64,000 bases of DNA from Ypsolopha sequella. Its lineage: Eukaryota > Arthropoda > Insecta > Lepidoptera > Ypsolophidae. Position numbers and translations under genes: made by a program. Below the pieces are notes generated by a model. That model was given only the letters and a program-made list of their open reading frames with translations. It searched no databases and had not been told where the DNA came from. The stretch lies in contig OW204000.1 of NCBI GenBank assembly GCA_934047225.1, positions 15,270,001-15,334,000 of the forward strand, given 5' to 3'. Positions 10,273 through 21,598 of the stretch are shown one piece after another; the stretch's first letter is position 1; every line of letters starts with the position of its first letter.

Positions 10273-11858
10273 TAAATTAATACATCAATGAATTAATCAA
10301 ATGTATTTATTTGCTGAAACAAAGGTATTGTGAAGGTTATATTACAATATTTTTGTTCTGCTGTGATCTGCCTGTGATCTGCATGCAATTTTTTTTTACA
10401 ATCCTGAAATTGAAAATGTAAAACATTTACACTGTGTAATCGGCTAAATCCAATTTTAGAACAAACAAATTTTTTCGGAAATCCCTTAGCGCAGAAAAGA
10501 TCTAGTAGGTTAGTTTAGAAGGTTAGGTAGGAGCGGCATGATAAATCTACCATCAGGTTATTTTTTTATGACAATCTAGAACCACTTTGGCCTAGGCCAA
10601 ACAAATTTGTCCTTAAATCGGGTTTGGCCGGTAACTTAAACAAATTATGCTCACCAAATAAAATAAAATCAAAAAACAACAAATCAATAAAATTTAAACA
10701 TCATTTGATTTTACAAGAGTCAATGAGTTAATCATCAGTTAGGAATAGCCTTTGATAAACCTTAAATATAAGAGTATATTATTATAGAATCGAATGAAGC
10801 TCGAGAAGAATTCATGATTCAAAATTTACCTCAATCAATATCACTACATATAATAAAACAGTAAATCCCGGTGTATATTGAAGAAAAGTAATAAAAATAG
10901 AAAGGGGTCGACTAAAGGAGAGCAGTTGAACACAAATCAGCGATTTTTAGAATTATTATCTGTCTGTTTGTCTGTTTGTTTGTTCGCGCACATCTCCGAA
11001 AGCACTGAACGAATTTGGATGCGGTTTTCAGACTGGTCGGCTACTTCGATCATATTAAATAAGACAAACATAAAAAGTTATTTGTTTGTTGCAATCCAAA
11101 AGTAAAACAGGTGAAACAAAATCAGTTCTTTCATACATTTTGGTCCAGTAGGTAGGTAACTTTTCTATAGAAACGATGATTTATTTTTTTACGATTTGAG
11201 GTCTGGTTCTAAGTATAGTAAAAGTAGTTCGTATGGAGTATGGACGAGACTATCGCCAGTTTCCGGCTCCCGCAACACCATCTTAACGCCCATGACGCAA
11301 CATGAGCAAAAAGGTTGCGAGGCAAAAAGGCTTTAATCCGGGAGACTTCTTTCGTGACGCATACTCTGCTGTAAAATTACCTCGGTAAATATGGCAAGTT
11401 CATTATCCAACATATCACGGTATAACTTGGCAGTTCTTACTACCCCCGCATAGAAGTGATAATCGTTGAAAAAGATATACTACGGTATGTATACGGCTTG
11501 TGGCTGTGTGTACGCAGAGTCCTAGACAGTTGCATCATCCGTTACAGCCGTATCCACCCGACAGGTCGGTAGACAGACATAGATAAGATAGACTATCAGA
11601 TACATTTACGGTACTCGATTACGGTATCAAATAAACGTGATGATACGACAAGCCTAATCCTATTTTATAGATTTCTTTTTGGTAACATTTTCGTTTGTCT
11701 GGAAATGGTAGATTACTGACGTGGCCGGTAAGTTAGGCATTGATGCGACGAACGTGATAATGTAGACCGAGGCGTAGCGGAGGCACACATACGTAATTTC
11801 ATCAATGCCAAATTTTGAAGCCCAGGCCTGTATAGTACTTTTCTCAAACAAATTCAAA
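10273..11858. other. AT-rich sequence with minor repeat traces
   Basis: Near 10960-11060 'tctgtctgtttgtctg' followed by 'gaacgaatttggatgcggtt' resembles the ends of common lepidopteran dispersed repeats. Near 11115-11200 'acattttggtccagtagg' resembles the inner part of the 28915 palindromic element. Small open frames here show no homology to anything I know. Confidence 0.5.
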
Positions 11859-12415
11859 GAAGAGGTGATTCGAAAATGGATCCAATCGACATGTTTGACG
11901 AAAATAGTTCTTTTTATTTTTTCTTATTTGTTTGTTGGTCCTGCTTACGTTGTCATGAAAAATGGCACATTTATCACAATATTTTATATTGAAATTGCAA
12001 GTTGAAAAATGTATTAATTGCAAAAGGTCCCATTTATAGTAGGTACATGGCGGGAGTGGAGGCGAATTCATACATGTCAGTATGTATTATATAATGGGCC
12101 TTTTTTGGATGACTTAATTTTCAAGGAACGTACCCCGGGCTATTATCAATCAAGCAAGGAGAACTAAAAAGCTAATACAGTATTTGATACTATGGCAATA
12201 CAATTTTATGTCTACGTGGCAGAGATGCAAAAACTTGAAGCAAACAAACAAAAATTAAAAGTATTTTTCTTTTTAATGGCGTAAAGTCCAAATTATAATC
12301 CTAAAACAGAATTTTAAAAATTATTATGAAAATCCTATATAATTAAAAAAATATTTTGCTTTCTCCTGTAAAATTTGATTTCCTGAAATTGGACCGTTTT
12401 TCGAATCACCTCTTC
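11859..12415. mobile_element. TIR element with 21-bp termini (~557 bp)
   Basis: Left end 'gaagaggtgattcgaaaatgg' (21 bases as positions 11859-11879) is matched by the inverse right end ending 'cgaatcacctcttc' at 12415, with one mismatch. The interior is AT-rich and non-coding, so this is a non-autonomous DNA transposon. Target duplications are not clear. Confidence 0.7.
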
Positions 12416-12480
12416 AAATATTAAAACACGTTTTTACTTATTAAAATTCAAAAAGTTGATATGCCAGGTACTTTAAGTAG

Positions 12481-12826
12481 TTAAGAGGCCTGCGGAGCAA
12501 TCCTAGTTCATACAAACGAAATACCAAAACCATTTGTAAAGCATAGATATTCTTCGGATAGTGTATGTTTATTCTGATTTTATTACAGAATATCTAGTTT
12601 CCCAAATATATATTTTGAAACGACAAGTTACTGAGTTAAAAAGGACATATAAGCAATTTAAAATTTCCATACAAAGCTTATTATTCTCATAATTCATGTT
12701 TAAATCAGTGTTCTTATTTAATATATATTTGGGAACCTAGATATTTTGTAATGCAATCCGAATAAATGGATTAAATGGTTTTGGTATTTCGTTTGTATGA
12801 ACTAGGATGCTCCGCATGCCCGTTAA
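12481..12826. mobile_element. TTAA-bounded MITE, family T1 copy 1
   Basis: Starts 'TTAAgaggcctgcggagca' and ends 'tgctccgcatgcccgTTAA'. Extended inverted arms contain 'ctagttcatacaaacgaaat' and 'accaaaaccattt'. TTAA at both outer ends is the target signature of piggyBac-type elements. Relatives lie at 22054-22716 and 54776-54941. Confidence 0.8.
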
Positions 12827-12865
12827 GGTTTCAACTAGAGACTAATGGAATAACACTTACCTTGA

Positions 12866-13066
12866 CATCCAGCTAGGGCAACAGATGGAAGATGGAGCGA
12901 GCGGATCCTCCACGAGTTCCCAATAGATGGCCAGCGATCAGTAGGGAGACCGAAATCACGATTGTCTAATAATATTGTGGACACAATTGGACATACTAGA
13001 GTTGGACGAAACTGGCCAAGAATAGAAAATACTGGCAAAGCTTGGAGGAGGCTTTCACCCACGTTT
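12866..13066 (+). pseudogene. C-terminal fragment of a LINE reverse transcriptase ORF
   Basis: An open frame beginning upstream of the TTG at 12962 reads through 'DGRWSERILHEFPIDGQRSV', then 'GRPKSRLSNNI', 'GHTRVGRNW' and 'AWRRL'. The W...R.L.....G.RSVGRP..R pattern followed by G..W and a final W.R.L is the ending seen in several insect non-LTR polyproteins (compare the RTE fragment at 38545-38803). No catalytic region is present. It is a dead 5'-truncated copy abutting a MITE. Confidence 0.65.
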
Positions 13067-13775
13067 GGGTGCCCAAGTAGCAAGCAAATGAATAAATGCA
13101 ATTCAACATTAAATACAATTCACCATGACATTTTAAAACAGTTATTTTTCAATTTAATATTAAATCTATAATAATTTAGGAATTCAGACATTATGCATGC
13201 TATTAACTTATATAATTGTTTAATATAGATTATAATCAAAATTAGATTAACTATCGAAATGTCGATATCGAATCGAAATCGAAATTTGTTGTTTTATATT
13301 CAATATTTATATTTGGGATCAATAAATCTCTATTATTGTTATGATTATTATTGACATCCAGATATTCACTGAATAAACGCAACAAAACCTCATTCCATAT
13401 TCAAATAACACGACAGCTATGGATTTTCATAGTGAAATTGCCGGCGTGAGTACACGACAGATATGCATTTTTCTACTGATATTGCCGGCCGCTGATGGCT
13501 TGTTTTTCACCACTTTTTTCTAGAAGTTTGATTTATCTCGAACGAGTTTCTTTAAATTATGATCGCATTACACGCCTGTTTGAGAAAAAGATATTTATGA
13601 GTATACGTAGGCTGAAGATGAAATTTCTATTCGAAGCAATACAGAAACTTTCTTCATTATATACGGCGATGAATATAAATCTTTGTAGTCACAATAAAGA
13701 CAAAGAGCTCAGGTTAGGTTGTTGGTTGGCTACTTTCAAGTAACATGTTAACCAATAGTAATTGATGTATTAGTT
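13067..13775. other. AT-rich sequence, no gene seen
   Basis: Contains a short repeat of 'atcgaaat' around 13255-13285 and two partial copies of a 'cgacag..atg.atttt..gcc' phrase at 13409 and 13454. The open frame at 13495-13743 has no recognisable motif. Confidence 0.5.
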
Positions 13776-13935
13776 TTGTTTTTGTGAGAAGGCCTGTTTC
13801 TGACTCTACGTGTTACTCTTATTATTTTAGTTGTTTGTACCATTTTATGTTTGTGTTACTATCTTTAATTATTGTAATTGGTTTGTCCGTTTTAATTAAA
13901 GTAAATAAATAAATAAAAAAAATAAATAAAAAAAA
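13776..13935 (+). mobile_element. Probable LINE 3' end with A-rich tail
   Basis: A T-rich 3'-UTR-like stretch ends in 'aaagtaaataaataaataaa' and an A tract to about 13935, the form of an integrated poly(A) tail. No coding part is retained. Confidence 0.45.
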
Positions 13936-14149
13936 AATTAGATGACACCTAGTTAATATTTGAGAAGTTTGAAGAAAAACCGACTAAAACAAAAAAATAC
14001 TTTATATTCTCTGACAAAACATCTGAAATTCATGTAATCAGAAAATATTAATGACAAATTGATAACCTTCATTTTTGAAGAAATTTATTAGTGGGAATAG
14101 GCCAGCCCTAACCTAATACAGTTTTTGGAATGGACCGTCTCCTGTAGAG

Positions 14150-14420
14150 AAATATCAGTTGTATGTATTATTAGGATATAGAGGTAGTATATGTATTTGA
14201 TTATAAGTTACCTATTTATGTATTTTACCTATATAATATTTTTAGTTAAAATTAACTGTATATTAATATACCTAGTCTAAAACTGTTTCCTCATCGAAGC
14301 ACTACTCTTGACAAGTTCCACATCGCCAAAGGTTAGCTGGAAGAAATTGCTAATTAGTTTTAAGCTCGCCTATGTACATGTTTTTTTATTTGTGCAATAA
14401 AGAATTTTTAATAATAATAT
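14150..14420 (+). mobile_element. LINE 3' end, same family as 3149-3722
   Basis: Ordered matches to 3600-3722: 'gaagcactactcttgac', 'cacatcgccaaaggttagct', 'ttaagctcgcctatgtaca' and 'gtgcaataaagaat'. No coding remains. It is a short 5'-truncated copy ending in 'taataataat'. Confidence 0.75.
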
Positions 14421-14899
14421 ATTTTTATAGTAACTGATTACTTAGCTATACCAAAGCACAAAACTTTTTGAATTCTTGAATAATTCCGTTTATTACCGAA
14501 GTTAGCAATAGCGATATTAATCATTTTTAGTATGAAATCGTATTTGATGACGTCACGAGACATGCCGTTACCCTTACTTTGATTGCTAACAACGGAAAAA
14601 TAATTTGAGATAGCGGAAACATAATTTTACTAATGTTTTTAGCTTTTTAAACGCAAATGATTCATTGCATCTTAAAGTACGTACAAGCTGTAAAAAGTCG
14701 CCCGAGTGAGTTTGTTAGGCACTTGTGATTTAGTACATCAAAAAATCAATATTTATATCCGATAAAACCGAAAACAGAAATATATAAAAATACGTTCTTT
14801 TTGTTGTTTGAATTATTTTTAAATAAATATATATACTACATAGAGCATTTATTTTATTTTTATTTTTTGTACAATTAAAACAGCGTAAAAAAACTTATT
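14421..14899. other. AT-rich sequence with a short inverted repeat
   Basis: Around 14486-14606 'ttccgtttatta' and 'gttagcaa' recur in inverse as 'ttgctaacaacggaa', so this may be a small decayed palindromic element. Nothing else recognised. Confidence 0.45.
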
Positions 14900-14962
14900 T
14901 TCGAATTATATTTCGGCCCTCTTTGGGGCCGGCACCCTTATCAAAGCGCATCAGTCGAATTA
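14900..14962 (-). ncRNA. Hammerhead-like hairpin motif, variant copy
   Basis: On the minus strand 'cgactgatgcg' is followed, after an extra segment, by a GC-rich hairpin (GGCCC/GGGCC) and 'cgaaatat'. It keeps the CTGATG and GAAA elements but the core is interrupted by about 20 bases, so it would not fold as a standard hammerhead. It is included as a relative of the better copy at 28768-28812. Confidence 0.35.
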
Positions 14963-15800
14963 TACACAGTAAATGACATAAAATATATACAACCTTATGA
15001 CATAATTATGAATAAGCTTAACCTACTTTAACAGAAAAAATAAAAATAAAAGAATGTAGAGGCCACCCTGCGGGTACTTCGTGCGCTACCCCGAAGTTTA
15101 TTTGCAATATTAGGCGCAGTCAAACCCGCAAGATGGCATCGCTGCTCAAGGTACCCTGATCTTGATGGCAATTGTTTTGCTGGTGTAAGTCAAGCCAAGA
15201 TTTTTTTTTATAAACTTGTAGAAATTTGTGTGCTGAATCTGAACTCCGATTTTGTTGTTTGAAAAGGGTCAATCATTAAATGTCACTTTCCTAGAAAATC
15301 ACGCTCTTTCCTGGATATAATAAAACCGGCCAAGAGCGTGTCGGGCCACGCGCAATGTAGGGTTCCGTAGGTCTCCGTCACAATATATCCGTATATTCAG
15401 AAGGTTCATAGTCTTATATTTATTACCTACTTTACACAACTAACAAATTTTAATTTTAAGTTGGTCGACTATTACTCGTTAACTTGCAAAGCCTACTTAG
15501 CTGTGATAGCTTTCAATTCGTCCAAGATGACCACTCATATTGTAATTGGACATGCAATCACATAGTTTCAGATTTATAGGTAGGTAAGTAATTTGTATTG
15601 TCCATTTAATCGGTAAAGTATTACCTCATTCCAGCAAATTGTACAGCGTAATTGGATACTTATCTAGCACGCAGTAGTACTGTATCTAACGAGCAGTGAA
15701 CGACCTGTATGGGCGAATAGTCGCCAACTTTGTCTGCTTCGTGCTAGGCGTACTTTTCAGAAAATTGCACTAATTGCCATTGCTTAATTTCTAAAAGATG
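14963..15800. other. AT-rich sequence with a family B scrap
   Basis: Near 15328-15375 'aaaaccggccaagagcgtg' plus 'gggttccgta' is a terminal scrap of the dispersed 'ggccaagtgcgag' type. Nothing else is supported. Confidence 0.5.
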
Positions 15801-16200
15801 TTTTTCTATTTTTATTCAGGGAATATTATACGCCATTGTAGGACATAGTTTTCATTATTTTGGTGTATAAATTAATCATGATTTTTAAAGAATTGTTCGA
15901 TATGACGTCACTTGAGAATTTTAGACATTATACTGATTGTGATGTGTGATTGCTTATAAAAAGATGTGGTCTGTCTCTGTTTGTCTACTCATTTGTCATC
16001 CATATGTCAAATCAGTCGGAAGCAAATTATTATAAATTTATTTTGATAGCAAAGGACACATTTCTAAAGCTTTTTCGTAAAAATATTCATCATCATGAGT
16101 TTTTTTAGACCACAAGCTCTAAAATACGGCATATTAAAACTAAATCTCGAGATGGTTTTCGAATTAATACATCTTAACATAATTTAATCTAAGCGAATTC
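15801..16200 (+). repeat. Two-copy interspersed repeat, copy 1
   Basis: Matches 56348-56730 in the same orientation through 'ttttcattattttggtgtat', 'actgattgtgatgtgtgatt', 'caaatcagtcggaagcaaat', 'ttattttgatagcaaagg' and 'taatttaatctaagcgaatt'. Each copy has its own small indels. No coding. Confidence 0.8.
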
Positions 16201-16529
16201 ACTTTTCGAATTTTATCGATGTTACTGTATGAGCGGTCCGGCAATCCAGGATAAAATATAGCTACACTTTGAAAACTAAATTGCACCTCAAAGTTTGTGG
16301 CAAAGTCCTTCTGAATGTCGAGAATATAACCTTTTGAGTAATTAATTAATTAATTTAAGATTAAAGATAAGAGCAAAATTGATCCGAATAGCAACCAAAA
16401 AGACTCTTAAGCGCGAAACTGATGCGATCCCCAAATTGAAAAGAGATGGGGGGCTAGGCCACTCAGCCCCCTTCATACGTATCTGGTAGGCGCATTTTTC
16501 TCAGGCGGCGAACCGTGTCGTCTAGACAA
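16201..16529. other. Unassigned sequence
   Basis: No gene or repeat copy recognised. Confidence 0.5.
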
Positions 16530-16670
16530 GCGGGGTGCGTAGCGGAGCGGGCGGCGGGCAGCCGAGCGGGCAGACGGGCGGAAGTGGCGTCTCTTGTGTC
16601 TGTGTTCTGTCTGCCCCCGCATTCATTTCAAATTTGGGACCTTTTGCCCGCTCCCTACGCACAAATTACA
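16530..16670. mobile_element. GC-rich inverted-repeat element
   Basis: 'gtgcgtagcggagcgggc' at the left is mirrored by 'gcccgctccctacgcac' at the right (one base indel), enclosing GC-rich sequence. Just beyond, 'ccatag|gtgagcg' at about 16684 looks like a splice donor, but nothing else supports an exon. Confidence 0.5.
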
Positions 16671-16984
16671 ATAGGGGGACCATAGGTGAGCGTGCCATAG
16701 ATATCTACTGAAAATGCTACGGTAATTTTCTATGTCAACAATTTCTCCGGCAATCCATTTCGTTGCATAATAAAATTGCAATTGATCAAAATACTTGCGA
16801 GTAAGTGTTCTAGTCTAGACGTTGTGAAAGTAACAACATAGTCAGATTTCAATTTGTCTGCTGATGTTTTCTACAAGATAGCCTCGTCGGATAAGTAGGC
16901 ACCGTTGTGGAGGCTATCAAGCTACTCACTAATGTAAATTTTGTACAGTACAGGCACATATCATGTCAATCAAGAGCTATATTA
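16671..16984. other. Unassigned sequence upstream of a truncated retrotransposon
   Basis: No feature supported. Confidence 0.5.
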
Positions 16985-17158
16985 TTCCAGCGCGGATGCA
17001 GAAGGCGGTTCTGCTCGATACTGCTCGCATCGTTCGCCGGTTTCTTTCCCTGGGGCTCTGAACCTTGGTCGACTGTGCTTCTGCCGAGGGATGTACCGTT
17101 TCTCTCTCTTTAAATTCTTTTGGCCAAGAGGGAGAGACGAGATCAAAAATTCTCGAAA
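16985..17158 (+). mobile_element. 5'-truncated Dong-like (R4 clade) retrotransposon copy
   Basis: Nearly identical to the last 25 codons plus the 3' UTR of the full element at 40534-44302 (opposite strand). It holds the codons for 'RMQKAVLLDTARIVRRF', the stop, then 'tcgactgtgcttctgccgag' and the terminus 'gatcaaaaattctcgaa'. It is followed immediately by (ATA)n (17158-17169), as expected for insertion into a TAA repeat. Severe 5' truncation is typical of non-LTR integration. Confidence 0.9.
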
Positions 17159-17884
17159 TAATAATAATATCTTTGTTGAAACAAACATTTACATATTTTT
17201 ACATGATCTCTAGTCCCTACACTGGGATTCCCTTTATACTGCAGGTAACTAGCCTCTAACGCTCAGTACATTTTCTAATAGGTTTAGTTAATAAGTTTAA
17301 TAAAATAGAATTTAGATAATTGAGATACATTTTAGAAATAGATTTTTCAATAAAAATAAAAACAAAAAAAAGACACTTATGTACACTTTCAAACTTATCT
17401 AAGAATCAACTTATTCTAGTATATAATTGTGGTGTATGTGTGTGTGGTGGGTGTGTGAGGGTGTGTGATTGTGTGTGATTGTCTGTAAGGTGCACGAAAG
17501 AGGAGATTACAAATGTTATGCAGATATTTGCACATTGCATACTTGTTTACCGTCATCACCATAGATATCCGTGGTCATCACAATGCATCCACAATAGTTT
17601 GAGAGGAAATTCAAGGGTCTAATGAATTAGTCACATACTCGTGCACCCATATTTCACCGACATTTTTTCAACCTAAGCCTACCAAATGAGCAAGAGAAAG
17701 TTACTATTTCGGAGGTTTTTTGTAGATCCGCTTTTATTTTAGTCCTGTGATAACTACTAAACAAGTTATATTGTAATAATTATCTTTCGATGGAACATCC
17801 ATTATTTTGGGATTAAGGACATACCAAAAATCCTCTTTAGAAATTAAAATATGAAAATGTTATTGCCAACAGTCCTTTTGTTCC
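17159..17884. other. AT-rich sequence with a GT-rich microsatellite
   Basis: A TG-rich simple repeat runs from about 17430 to 17487 ('gtgtgtgtgg', 'gggtgtgtga', 'ttgtgtgtga'). The rest has no supported feature. Confidence 0.65.
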
Positions 17885-18308
17885 TTAAGACGATAGTGTC
17901 GCTAAATTAGCAGCTCGATGTTTGTCGGTACGAATATCGACGGAAATAACATTGAAATAACGTTCATATCAGCTCGTAATACATAGTGGCTCTTACGACG
18001 CTCGCTGCGTCCTTATAGGGCGAAATAGGGAAAACAATACTTTTCACATGGACGAGATTGTTCGATTGAATAATCCTGTCCCTAAATGAATTAAATTAAC
18101 CAAGCCACATAGGAGCAGTAGGGAATTTAAGCCAAAAAAACAACATTCGGTGGAATTTTTTTTTCATGTAGATGTTTTGGTGGTATGACAAAGAAATATG
18201 TTGCATACGTTTTGTTAGAGTTGATAATTCATATAATTGTTTTTTAACCATAAATAAACGAGGAGTAGGCTTTAGAAAGTACCCTTTGGCGATACCAAGG
18301 CCCTTTAT
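17885..18308. mobile_element. TTAA-bounded MITE, family T2 copy 1
   Basis: Begins 'TTAAgacgatagtgtcgc' and runs through 'aaattagcagctcgatgttt' to 'gaggagtaggctttagaaag' and 'ggcgataccaaggccctt'. The reverse complement of 48019-48492 follows the same order. Ends are imperfect inverted repeats (TTAAG..CGAT.....CGCCAAA type); the right TTAA has drifted to TTTA. No coding. Confidence 0.75.
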
Positions 18309-18606
18309 ATATTATGATGCCCTCGTTAATTTTAATTGAACTACGTAATAAATGTAATAAAAGATCCCTAAAACGCAATTACAAAGAAAATAGGCATCCT
18401 CAGTAAATGTACCGCTACTCAAATAAAATAAGAAAGATATATAATTCTGTAAGCCCGCATCGTTTTTTCTGAGCAGGCAAAGGACGGTGCGTGATAAAAT
18501 TTATAGCGTGTGCTAAAAACATTCGTTCGCACTTGCGATGATATACGAGCCGCTGGATCCAGTGTTATCTATGACGGTTTATCTACCTGTCTGTCTGTCG
18601 CTATCA
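18309..18606. other. Unassigned spacer
   Basis: No feature supported. Confidence 0.5.
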
Positions 18607-18748
18607 GCTAGCCTAACATGGTCGGTTTTTGACACCCTCTAAACCCCTTTTGACAGCCCAATTTGACATTAAACACATGGAATATGGTGTTTTGTTGTGT
18701 CAAAAGGTGTTAATAATAGGTGTTAAACGCTGCCCATGTTAGGCTAGC
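18607..18748. mobile_element. Small TIR element (~142 bp)
   Basis: Termini 'gctagcctaacatgg' and 'ccatgttaggctagc' are perfect inverted repeats of 15 bp. The interior contains 'gacaccctctaaacccctttt' mirrored by 'aaaaggtgttaataataggtgt'-like content. A non-autonomous MITE with no obvious target duplication. Confidence 0.8.
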
Positions 18749-19213
18749 AGGTCCTTGTCTCTCGTCTGGTCGATGCTCGAAGCGGAACAACAGTCAATAA
18801 TGTGTTTTTTCTACTACCTTTATGAAAAAGTTCCGTTTAATAATCGAAATTAGTTTTGAAAATCAAACTTTCCGGGCCCCGTTGCGGAATGACTATCAGG
18901 TCAGTTTGAAATATCGTATTGAAATTTCATTTATTGCAAAATTAGGTTCTTTTTGACGTTTGTCTTCATTTCATGCTATATTAGGTTCTTTTTGACGTCC
19001 TTAGTTTGTCTTTACAATCTAAATCGAAATCGAAAATCTGATACTCTTTTTTCGCAAAATGATACTGGCCACAAATAAAAGCGGCCGACCGAAGCCTGAA
19101 AAAAAAAAGGTAAAAACCGCGCCGCGCTTTGCAAAGTCATAATATACATTAAATTTGAAAGGAAAAATTTAATATTTAAATACATAAATCAGTTAGTAAA
19201 AAAAGTATCGTTC
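18749..19213. other. Unassigned sequence
   Basis: A direct repeat of 'ttaggttctttttgacgt' occurs at about 18943 and 18981. No gene. Confidence 0.5.
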
Positions 19214-19296
19214 GCAACGAGTAAAAATGGGTTTTCTTACCCTCGGAGTGTAAGGTTTCGTTCCTCGGGTAAGAAAATCCGCCATTTTATACTCGT
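19214..19296. repeat. Short inverted repeat hairpin
   Basis: 'acgagtaaaaatgggttttc' with 'ttaccc' is mirrored by 'gggtaagaaaatccgccatt' and 'ttatactcgt'. Arms of about 28 bp around a short loop. Probably a MITE end pair or a very short fold-back. Confidence 0.65.
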
Positions 19297-19396
19297 CACG
19301 AAATATACTATTTCAGTGATGATGGACAGTAAAAAACAACCTCTTCAAGTTTGTGCGTAGGATAACCATAAATGTATGTTTGCGAGAACCGTTTTT

Positions 19397-19760
19397 AGGG
19401 TTCCGTACCCGAAGGGTGCTAATTGGGACCCAAATCTAAGAAAGTGAAACCTAAGGGAGGTCCCCATTCAAAAAACCTCGGAAAAGTAGATTTATTTAAC
19501 GTTATCATGTCTCCCTCTCTTATCTCCGACACAAGAAAACCGAAAAATAGGAAAAAAATCATGGTAGTAGGTAGGTAATTACGTTAGGTTACAGGAAAAA
19601 TATAGTGCTTGCCTAGTGGTTGTCGAATTGTTTGTCAGACGCTACCATTTTGGCATTTAATTTTGTACTGTAGTAATTTACCACGTTTTTAAGGTCCCAT
19701 AGCCGTACTTGTGGTGGTACGGAAAACTTTTTGCGCGGGTCCACCTCGCACTTAGCCAAA
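19397..19760 (+). repeat. Dispersed repeat family B, copy, rearranged interior
   Basis: 'agggttccgtacccgaaggg' at the left and 'ggtggtacggaaaactttt', 'gggtccacctcgcacttagcc' at the right match 30087-30573. The interior has 'tatctccgacacaagaaaac' and 'tgtttgtcagacgctaccat', mixing motifs of families A and B, so it may be a chimera or a different subfamily. Confidence 0.65.
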
Positions 19761-19912
19761 TAATTATAACTTTAATGTGCTATTTTTGTGAGCTTGAAAA
19801 TACGAAAAGTTGAATTGAGCAAGGAGTCCTTATGTTATTTTGAGAACCATTGCTATTTGCTAGATAAGTGCATTGGTATAAAACGAATAACAAATTATAA
19901 TCATGTTTGTAC

Positions 19913-20207
19913 TTAAGAGCAGTTTCGCAGCCGGATTGTGAAAAACCCGCCTTTTTCTAATTAATCGAAACAGAGCACTTAAATTCAAAATTCACTCAAT
20001 ATTTATTGTGTATGCTGATATCGTAAAGTTTCCATTGGTTACTGTAAATTAGAACTTCAAATTCTATTTAATTAAAAATGTTTTAAATTCTTATAAATAA
20101 GAATTTAAAACATTTTTAATTTATAATATATAAATAGGAATTTAAAACATTTTTAATTTACAGAAACCAATGGGCTTTTCTCATGCTGGCTGCGAAAGCG
20201 CTTTTAA
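19913..20207. mobile_element. TTAA-bounded palindromic MITE, family T3 copy 1
   Basis: 'TTAAgagcagtttcgcagcc' at the left and 'ggctgcgaaagcgcttTTAA' at the right. The arms continue with 'cactcaatatttattg' and 'aaccaatgg' content, and an inner 'gaatttaaaacatttttaat' repeat. The second copy is at 23012-23321. Confidence 0.8.
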
Positions 20208-20740
20208 AATAAAAGCCTTATCTAAAAATCTGCTCGAACATATTTTACGATGATATCGTCACAGATAATATAATACTAGGTATCGTACGTAAGTCATATG
20301 ATCTACTGACGATAATGAAATCGAAATTTATGTCACTTACGGAGCATATTATGAGCAAAGTTATTGGAACGAAGTACCTTATCACACGTTACACTCGAGA
20401 TACTTGGCGCAAGAGGGCTAGGCCGAAAAAAGTGCAAGATTTCGACAGTCACGACACTTGCTACAGTATGTACAAGTACAAGCGTAAATGTCTATGTATA
20501 TACTGCAGCATAAACGTGCAGTATGCGCGTCAGTATCGAAATGAGCTTCGTTCCAACCGGGCGTCCCACAACCCCTTTCGTACTCATATTTTTGTATTAA
20601 AAGTTTATAAAATTGTTGAATATTGTGTGTTAATTAGTTATATACAATGAGGTTTTTACGTTCCATGACCGCCAAGCCGTAGCCCTCTAATATCACTCAA
20701 TGTGTCGATTTTATTACATTTTATTACCACATATTTTAAA
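20208..20740. other. Unassigned sequence
   Basis: A 111-codon plus frame (20315-20650) is lysine-, arginine- and tyrosine-rich without a recognisable motif. I treat it as chance. Confidence 0.4.
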
Positions 20741-20776
20741 CTGATGACGGCCCCATACCGAGGGCCGAAATATATC
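20741..20776 (+). ncRNA. Hammerhead-like motif, copy with good core
   Basis: CTGATGA (20741-20747) is followed by a CGGCCC/GGGCCG stem with an 8-base loop, then AAA and TATATC. The final ATC would be an ideal cleavage triplet. Flanks do not form a clear stem I, so the copy is probably inactive. Confidence 0.45.
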
Positions 20777-21174
20777 GAGTTATAATTTTTTTTAATTGTT
20801 TTAATAATAGTACTAATCAAAAGCTCGTAAAAGTTAAATATAATATATTTATAAACATTTTTGTATAAAAGGATACGTTCGCACTTGAAGTGAAAGAAAC
20901 TTAACTGATGGCACGGACGTTATAATATCCGGACGGTTTCGCTAACAAACAACTGAAGCACCCCTAGTAAGCCAACTCACTTGTACGCACGAGCCCGGGC
21001 ACGTACACATTCACATCATAGTAAGCCAATTTTTATAGTAAGTCCACTCACACACTTACAAACCGCCGCCATTGCTATGCTTCAGTAGTTACGTAGCTGC
21101 GACTCCGTCCGCCTTTTTTTTTACGTTCGTGCCTGATGGTCAAATGAAAGACCTTTTAATTATGCACGCTGTTT
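20777..21174. other. Unassigned sequence
   Basis: No supported feature. Confidence 0.5.
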
Positions 21175-21598
21175 TTAAGGCGATATGCGAAAAAAATTCG
21201 GGTGTTTCTTTTCTGTGTATTTCATGAAATACACGGAAAATTATAATCAGTTTCTGGTATATGCATTTTGACTTATAATCTGGGGTTTTGAAATTGGAAA
21301 ACATGTTTGGACAAATTTTCTTCGATAGTAATAATTGTTGAAATGAGGTCTTCAAACACACTTTTTCTTCTAGTTTGACGAATAGGAACCATATATAGAA
21401 CTCAAACATATATTTATTAGGTGTGTTTTAACAATATCTAGAGATTTGACATTTGAAATTTTGATAGCTATTTTAGTTTTTTTAATAAAAATATAAAACC
21501 AACTTTCTTCCCTTTTGCCCTGAATCCGCCCCTCTCGCACTGCGCGATTTTTCGCTTGAAGTGACAGTGACAAAAATAAAATTCGCATAGCCTCTTAA
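21175..21598. mobile_element. TTAA-bounded MITE, family T4 copy 1 (~424 bp)
   Basis: Begins 'TTAAggcgatatgcgaa' and ends 'ttcgcatagcctcTTAA', an imperfect 16-17 bp TIR. Nearly the same sequence, plus one internal insertion, occupies 61072-61928. The two minus frames here are conserved between copies only because the copies are young. No transposase is encoded. Confidence 0.85.

Noticed and set aside
20315..20650. 111-codon plus frame
   Set aside because: Basic, tyrosine-rich chance-like composition with no domain.
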